The position numbers were made by a program, and so were the translations under genes. Below, in pieces: positions 61,043 through 64,000 of a DNA stretch of 64,000 bases. The notes under the pieces are model-generated. The model worked only from the letters and a program-made list of their open reading frames with translations, had not been told where the DNA came from and made no database searches. The stretch covers positions 1-64,000 of the forward strand of contig NZ_OBMO01000013.1 in NCBI RefSeq assembly GCF_900217905.1. Direction: 5' to 3'. The first letter of the stretch is position 1. Each line of letters opens with the position of its first letter. The DNA comes from Alloalcanivorax xenomutans. Its GTDB lineage: Bacteria > Pseudomonadota > Gammaproteobacteria > Pseudomonadales > Alcanivoracaceae.

Positions 61043-62321
61043 AGGGCAGGTCCTCCTGCAGCGCGTTCAACCTCTTGGCTAGTTGTTTCTGCCAGAACGC
61101 GAATTCCGCATCCCCGAGTGGCAGGGATTTGCCAAACTGGCTATTCAGCCAAGTCGCGAAGCGATGCCGAACCTCCTGCGCCCAGTCGCCCTGCTCCCGG
61201 CGTTGAGCAAAGCTCTCATCATCACGCCAGGGGTCGAGCCATAGCGCTTCCACATCCACAAGGCGACAATCCGGCGAGTCACTCCACCCCGGCTCGAGCA
61301 CCGAATAGCCACTGGCGAAGGCCACTAATTCATCGATCATGGCCCCCACATACTCATCACGGCGATCTCGAGTTTCAGCATTCGGCTCCGCATCCGACAT
61401 CAACAGGCGGCGCAGCCCGGACAACAGCCGACGCACCTCCTTGCGCCGGCCAAAACGGGGAAACACCGAATCCGTGAAAAGCGGAGGTTTAGTACCACTG
61501 TCGATCCATGTCGGCGGAAGCGAGGCAAGCAGATAGTTACTGCCACCCCGCTCGCTATTGAGCTGGGAGATGTTCTGGGGTTTGGTACCTCCGAACTTCT
61601 GAACGGCGATATTGGGGTAATCCCGATATCCGCCTTCCCAGTAGCGGCCGTCCCGCCGGGCTTGCCGGGCCGCCTTGGTGGTCTCACCGAAACGGTCCTC
61701 ATTGATCGTTTGATAAACACGATGAGCCAAAGAGGTAGCGTACAAGGGGGCAAGCAGATGAAAGCTTCCGTCATCTCCGGGGTCGTCACCTACCAGCCAG
61801 TACACCTGCTTGGCATGGGTATGGGACGCTTCACCACCTCGGGGCTCCGTGATGGCGGCAAAGGAAGTCATCCACTCCCTGGCCTGTTCCGGGTCCTTGC
61901 TCAGAGCAGCCGTCAGGGCTGGATCCCCCTCCAATACCCGGTCCAGAAAAGAGCGCCCGTCATGTTCCAACTTAAGGAACTTATACACATCCAGGGCCGC
62001 TGCGTTGCCCACCACATCGCCGTCAAAATCCTCGGGGAGCAGATGGCTGCCAACCAGCGAGTGAGGAACTAGGCTTTCCGGTGGCGCATAGAGATTAGAA
62101 CCCTTAGCGTCCGGATGGAGGGGTTTGAGCGAGTGAGTAACCACCTGCAGCTGACCGACACGGCGTGCCGCGTCGGCCACCCAGGTTTCCAGCTCGTACT
62201 GAGCAACGAGCTCCTCACGTTTCGGGTCTTCCGGAGCCAGCTTCTCTGCTTTAGCTGCTAACCGTTCCTTAAGAAACCCTTTAATCACCGAATGCAACTG
62301 AGCACTTTCTAATTCAGGCAT
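61035..62321 (-). CDS. csy1: Type I-F CRISPR large subunit Csy1 (Cas8f)
   Basis: 428 residues, normal for Csy1, which recognises the CC PAM and recruits Cas2/3. Visible conserved stretches include KTAKKAR-like basic DNA-contact residues (TTKAARQARRDGRYWEGGYRDYPNIAVQKFGGTKPQNISQLNSERGG) shortened here to its position, about residues 225-270. It starts 43 bases after cas3 and overlaps csy2. Confidence 0.94.
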   Translation of the reverse strand: MPELESAQLHSVIKGFLKERLAAKAEKLAPEDPKREELVAQYELETWVADAARRVGQLQVVTHSLKPLHPDAKGSNLYAPPESLVPHSLVGSHLLPEDFDGDVVGNAAALDVYKFLKLEHDGRSFLDRVLEGDPALTAALSKDPEQAREWMTSFAAITEPRGGEASHTHAKQVYWLVGDDPGDDGSFHLLAPLYATSLAHRVYQTINEDRFGETTKAARQARRDGRYWEGGYRDYPNIAVQKFGGTKPQNISQLNSERGGSNYLLASLPPTWIDSGTKPPLFTDSVFPRFGRRKEVRRLLSGLRRLLMSDAEPNAETRDRRDEYVGAMIDELVAFASGYSVLEPGWSDSPDCRLVDVEALWLDPWRDDESFAQRREQGDWAQEVRHRFATWLNSQFGKSLPLGDAEFAFWQKQLAKRLNALQEDLPYV

Positions 62322-62364
62322 CTTACCTACCCCTCCCTATTACTCTTCCCTTACTGAAACCATT

Positions 62365-64000
62365 TTATCGCCGCTTCGAAAACCCCAGGGCCGGATGAAA
62401 ACGCCAGCCCTGGGCACTTTCCGGCAGCGTGACCACACCGAAGGTCCGAGCGGCGTTTTCCAAGACCATTCCTTTGGCGTCCGCGAGTTCTACCAGTGCC
62501 CCCAGGTAGTCTGGCGTTCCCCATGACTGAATCCCCGGCCCTCTGTCCCGGGCAAGATCAATCCGTTCGAGCTTGCTCTTTTCCACGGGAACATAGAGCT
62601 TCTCGTGGCGTCTTTGGCCATCCTGGATCAGATGCAGTATCCAGTCCTCTCCACGCTCATCCGGCAGCAAAACCAGCTCGTCCTGACGGGCCGATTGATA
62701 GCGGAAGGGCTGGTACTGAGGCATGACACCCAATAGGTGTAGCCTCGGCATCCTGTACCAACTGTAGGCACCCAGCCGTGGTGGAACCGGCTCCCTGAGA
62801 CGACGCTTGCGTTCGCGTGGCGTCAGGGACGCGGAATCCATGGGAGATAGATCAGGTTTCGCATCCCCTGGTGGCTCCAACAGGGATGCCCGCAAGCGCT
62901 CGTGTTCCAGGTCCACCAAACTCTCATGAGGCCGAAGCGTTTGCCGCTCCAGGATACGCGGCCGGGCATCCACGACCGTCCATTCCTCCGGCCGCATCAG
63001 ATCATGCAGTGAGTGACTATTAAGGCGCCAATCACCAGCGGTCTCGAAGCCAGGCCGGCAGAAGGCCGGTTCGCTTGGACGCTCCAGGTGTTTCAGATTA
63101 GTATCCAGAAGCACCATATTGGGGGCATCACAGGCCGCTTCCCGGTGCCGCCGCACCCGGCCCGCCAGTTGAATGATCGATCGCATGGACGATGGCTCCA
63201 CCACCGCCCAGTCATAATCATGATCGCGCCCCACCTCAGTAACTGGGGACCCCAGCACTATAAAAAGCTGGTCCTGTTCCGGATGAGCATCCAGGCGTCG
63301 CCGGATATCAGGCATCTCGAAGAACGCCTTGGCGTCACGGCGGTCCAGAGCACGATCCAGACACCGTTCAATCTCGGACCGTACCAATAGAGGTTGCTGG
63401 GAGTGATAGACGCAAAGATGAATTCTCCGCCCATCTCTTGCCCCGAGCCGATATAACGCCAGGGCCACGTCAAAAATGGGATCGATATTGGCCATGCGGA
63501 TCAAACCAAAACTCACCCGCCTGCCACCATGGGGATCGACGCTATGATGGCGATCATGCAGGCGCTCGGCATGATCTCGCAGACACTCCGCCAATGACTG
63601 ACGAATTGACGCCCCATCTTGCCCAAGCCCCTTCAAATCACCGATTTCCGACCGGCGGAGTATCTCTGCCTTCGCCAGCCGCTGATGTCGGCGCTTGGCG
63701 AATTGCTGGTGCATGCCTGAAAAACCGCCACCGTCCGAGCAGGTCTCATGGTGACGGTCGTGTTCGTCGAACCAGGCGCAGCAAATCTCCACGGGGCACC
63801 CCGGCTCGCCCCGGTTCTTTTGATATTGCTCCCGGCCATCCCGATAGGCCTCAAAAAGACCACGAACCAACGAAGGCGGTAAGGTGGCCGAGGACAGCAA
63901 TACCCGCGAGCCCAGGAGACCAGCCCAATGCACCAGCCGCGTAAGTGCGGGTAAATCATCGATATCGAAGTCGTCGATCTCATCCAAAACCAGATCACTG
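62365..64000 (-). CDS. cas3: Type I-F Cas3 (Cas2-3) helicase-nuclease, 3' part
   Basis: The open frame runs past the right edge, so the N-terminal Cas2 and HD domains and the Walker A are not seen. The visible 545 codons begin at the helicase Asp-Glu box (LDEIDD), then motif III (LLSSATLP), the RecA2 half with QLAGRVRRHRE (motif VI) and a C-terminal domain. It should unwind and degrade target DNA after Csy recruitment. Type I-F Cas3 carries a fused Cas2, and cas1 normally lies just upstream; both would be outside the window. Confidence 0.93.
   Translation of the reverse strand, partial: SDLVLDEIDDFDIDDLPALTRLVHWAGLLGSRVLLSSATLPPSLVRGLFEAYRDGREQYQKNRGEPGCPVEICCAWFDEHDRHHETCSDGGGFSGMHQQFAKRRHQRLAKAEILRRSEIGDLKGLGQDGASIRQSLAECLRDHAERLHDRHHSVDPHGGRRVSFGLIRMANIDPIFDVALALYRLGARDGRRIHLCVYHSQQPLLVRSEIERCLDRALDRRDAKAFFEMPDIRRRLDAHPEQDQLFIVLGSPVTEVGRDHDYDWAVVEPSSMRSIIQLAGRVRRHREAACDAPNMVLLDTNLKHLERPSEPAFCRPGFETAGDWRLNSHSLHDLMRPEEWTVVDARPRILERQTLRPHESLVDLEHERLRASLLEPPGDAKPDLSPMDSASLTPRERKRRLREPVPPRLGAYSWYRMPRLHLLGVMPQYQPFRYQSARQDELVLLPDERGEDWILHLIQDGQRRHEKLYVPVEKSKLERIDLARDRGPGIQSWGTPDYLGALVELADAKGMVLENAARTFGVVTLPESAQGWRFHPALGFSKRR

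Noticed and set aside
56188-64000. A second CRISPR type or extra defence genes beside the I-F locus
   Set aside because: All coding space from 58433 on is taken by cas6f, csy3, csy2, csy1 and cas3; no other defence motif is seen, and cas1 is simply outside the window.

Overview
The window is chromosomal DNA from a GC-rich gammaproteobacterium. The housekeeping order (coaE-yacG, mutT-argJ-secA-M23 peptidase-dciA-lpxC, a full dcw cluster, rnpB, rsmI, lpoA-yraN-diaA-dolP, sspBA, petABC, rpsI-rplM, aldo-keto reductase) is the one I know from Pseudomonas and from hydrocarbon degraders such as Alcanivorax. Several acyl-CoA catabolism genes and Pseudomonas-type REP repeats fit that. I favour an Alcanivorax-like organism, but the sequence alone does not settle the genus.

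Layout. 1-8.0 kb: coaE and yacG point right and meet mutT end to end; mutT, argJ, secA and an M23 peptidase point left; dciA points right. 8.0-25.8 kb: lpxC and the dcw cluster run leftward as mraZ-rsmH-ftsL-ftsI-murE-murF-mraY-murD-ftsW-murG-murC-ddl-ftsQ-ftsA-ftsZ-lpxC. Most junctions overlap or touch, and there is a recognisable mraZ promoter and MraZ operator. 26-28.3 kb: a diiron-type MBL-fold protein behind a perfect FNR/Anr box, RNase P RNA, a 217-bp element with terminal inverted repeats, and rsmI. 28.4-31.8 kb: the lpoA envelope operon. 31.9-37.8 kb: an accessory block (acyl-CoA synthetase, SDR, MFS transporter, LTA-synthase-like membrane sulfatase) between dolP and sspB. 37.8-43 kb: sspA-sspB, cytochrome bc1 and rpsI-rplM, all leftward. 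43-47.4 kb: aldo-keto reductase, a TetR regulator with a palindromic operator, a RetSat/CrtI-like flavoprotein and an SGNH hydrolase. 47.4-56.2 kb: a GntR/FCD regulator divergent from a complete Liv-type ABC importer followed by an acyl-CoA synthetase and an acyl-CoA dehydrogenase. This reads as an import, CoA-activation and first-oxidation module for an unidentified carboxylic acid. 56.3-64 kb: a type I-F CRISPR-Cas locus with 33 repeats and 32 spacers, a leader with two IHF-like sites, cas6f, csy3, csy2, csy1 and the 3' part of cas3. The rest of cas3, and cas1 if present, lie beyond the right edge.

The points I rate highest are: the tandem FNR-type boxes before the diiron MBL protein; the importer module, with a GntR operator, a LivF carrying Arg for the Walker A Lys and a LivM with an extra membrane domain; the two-IHF-site CRISPR leader; the TIR-bounded element whose arm encodes the end of RsmI; and REP elements whose palindromic cores differ while staying paired. 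I saw no convincingly new multi-gene defence system. The I-F locus looks canonical.
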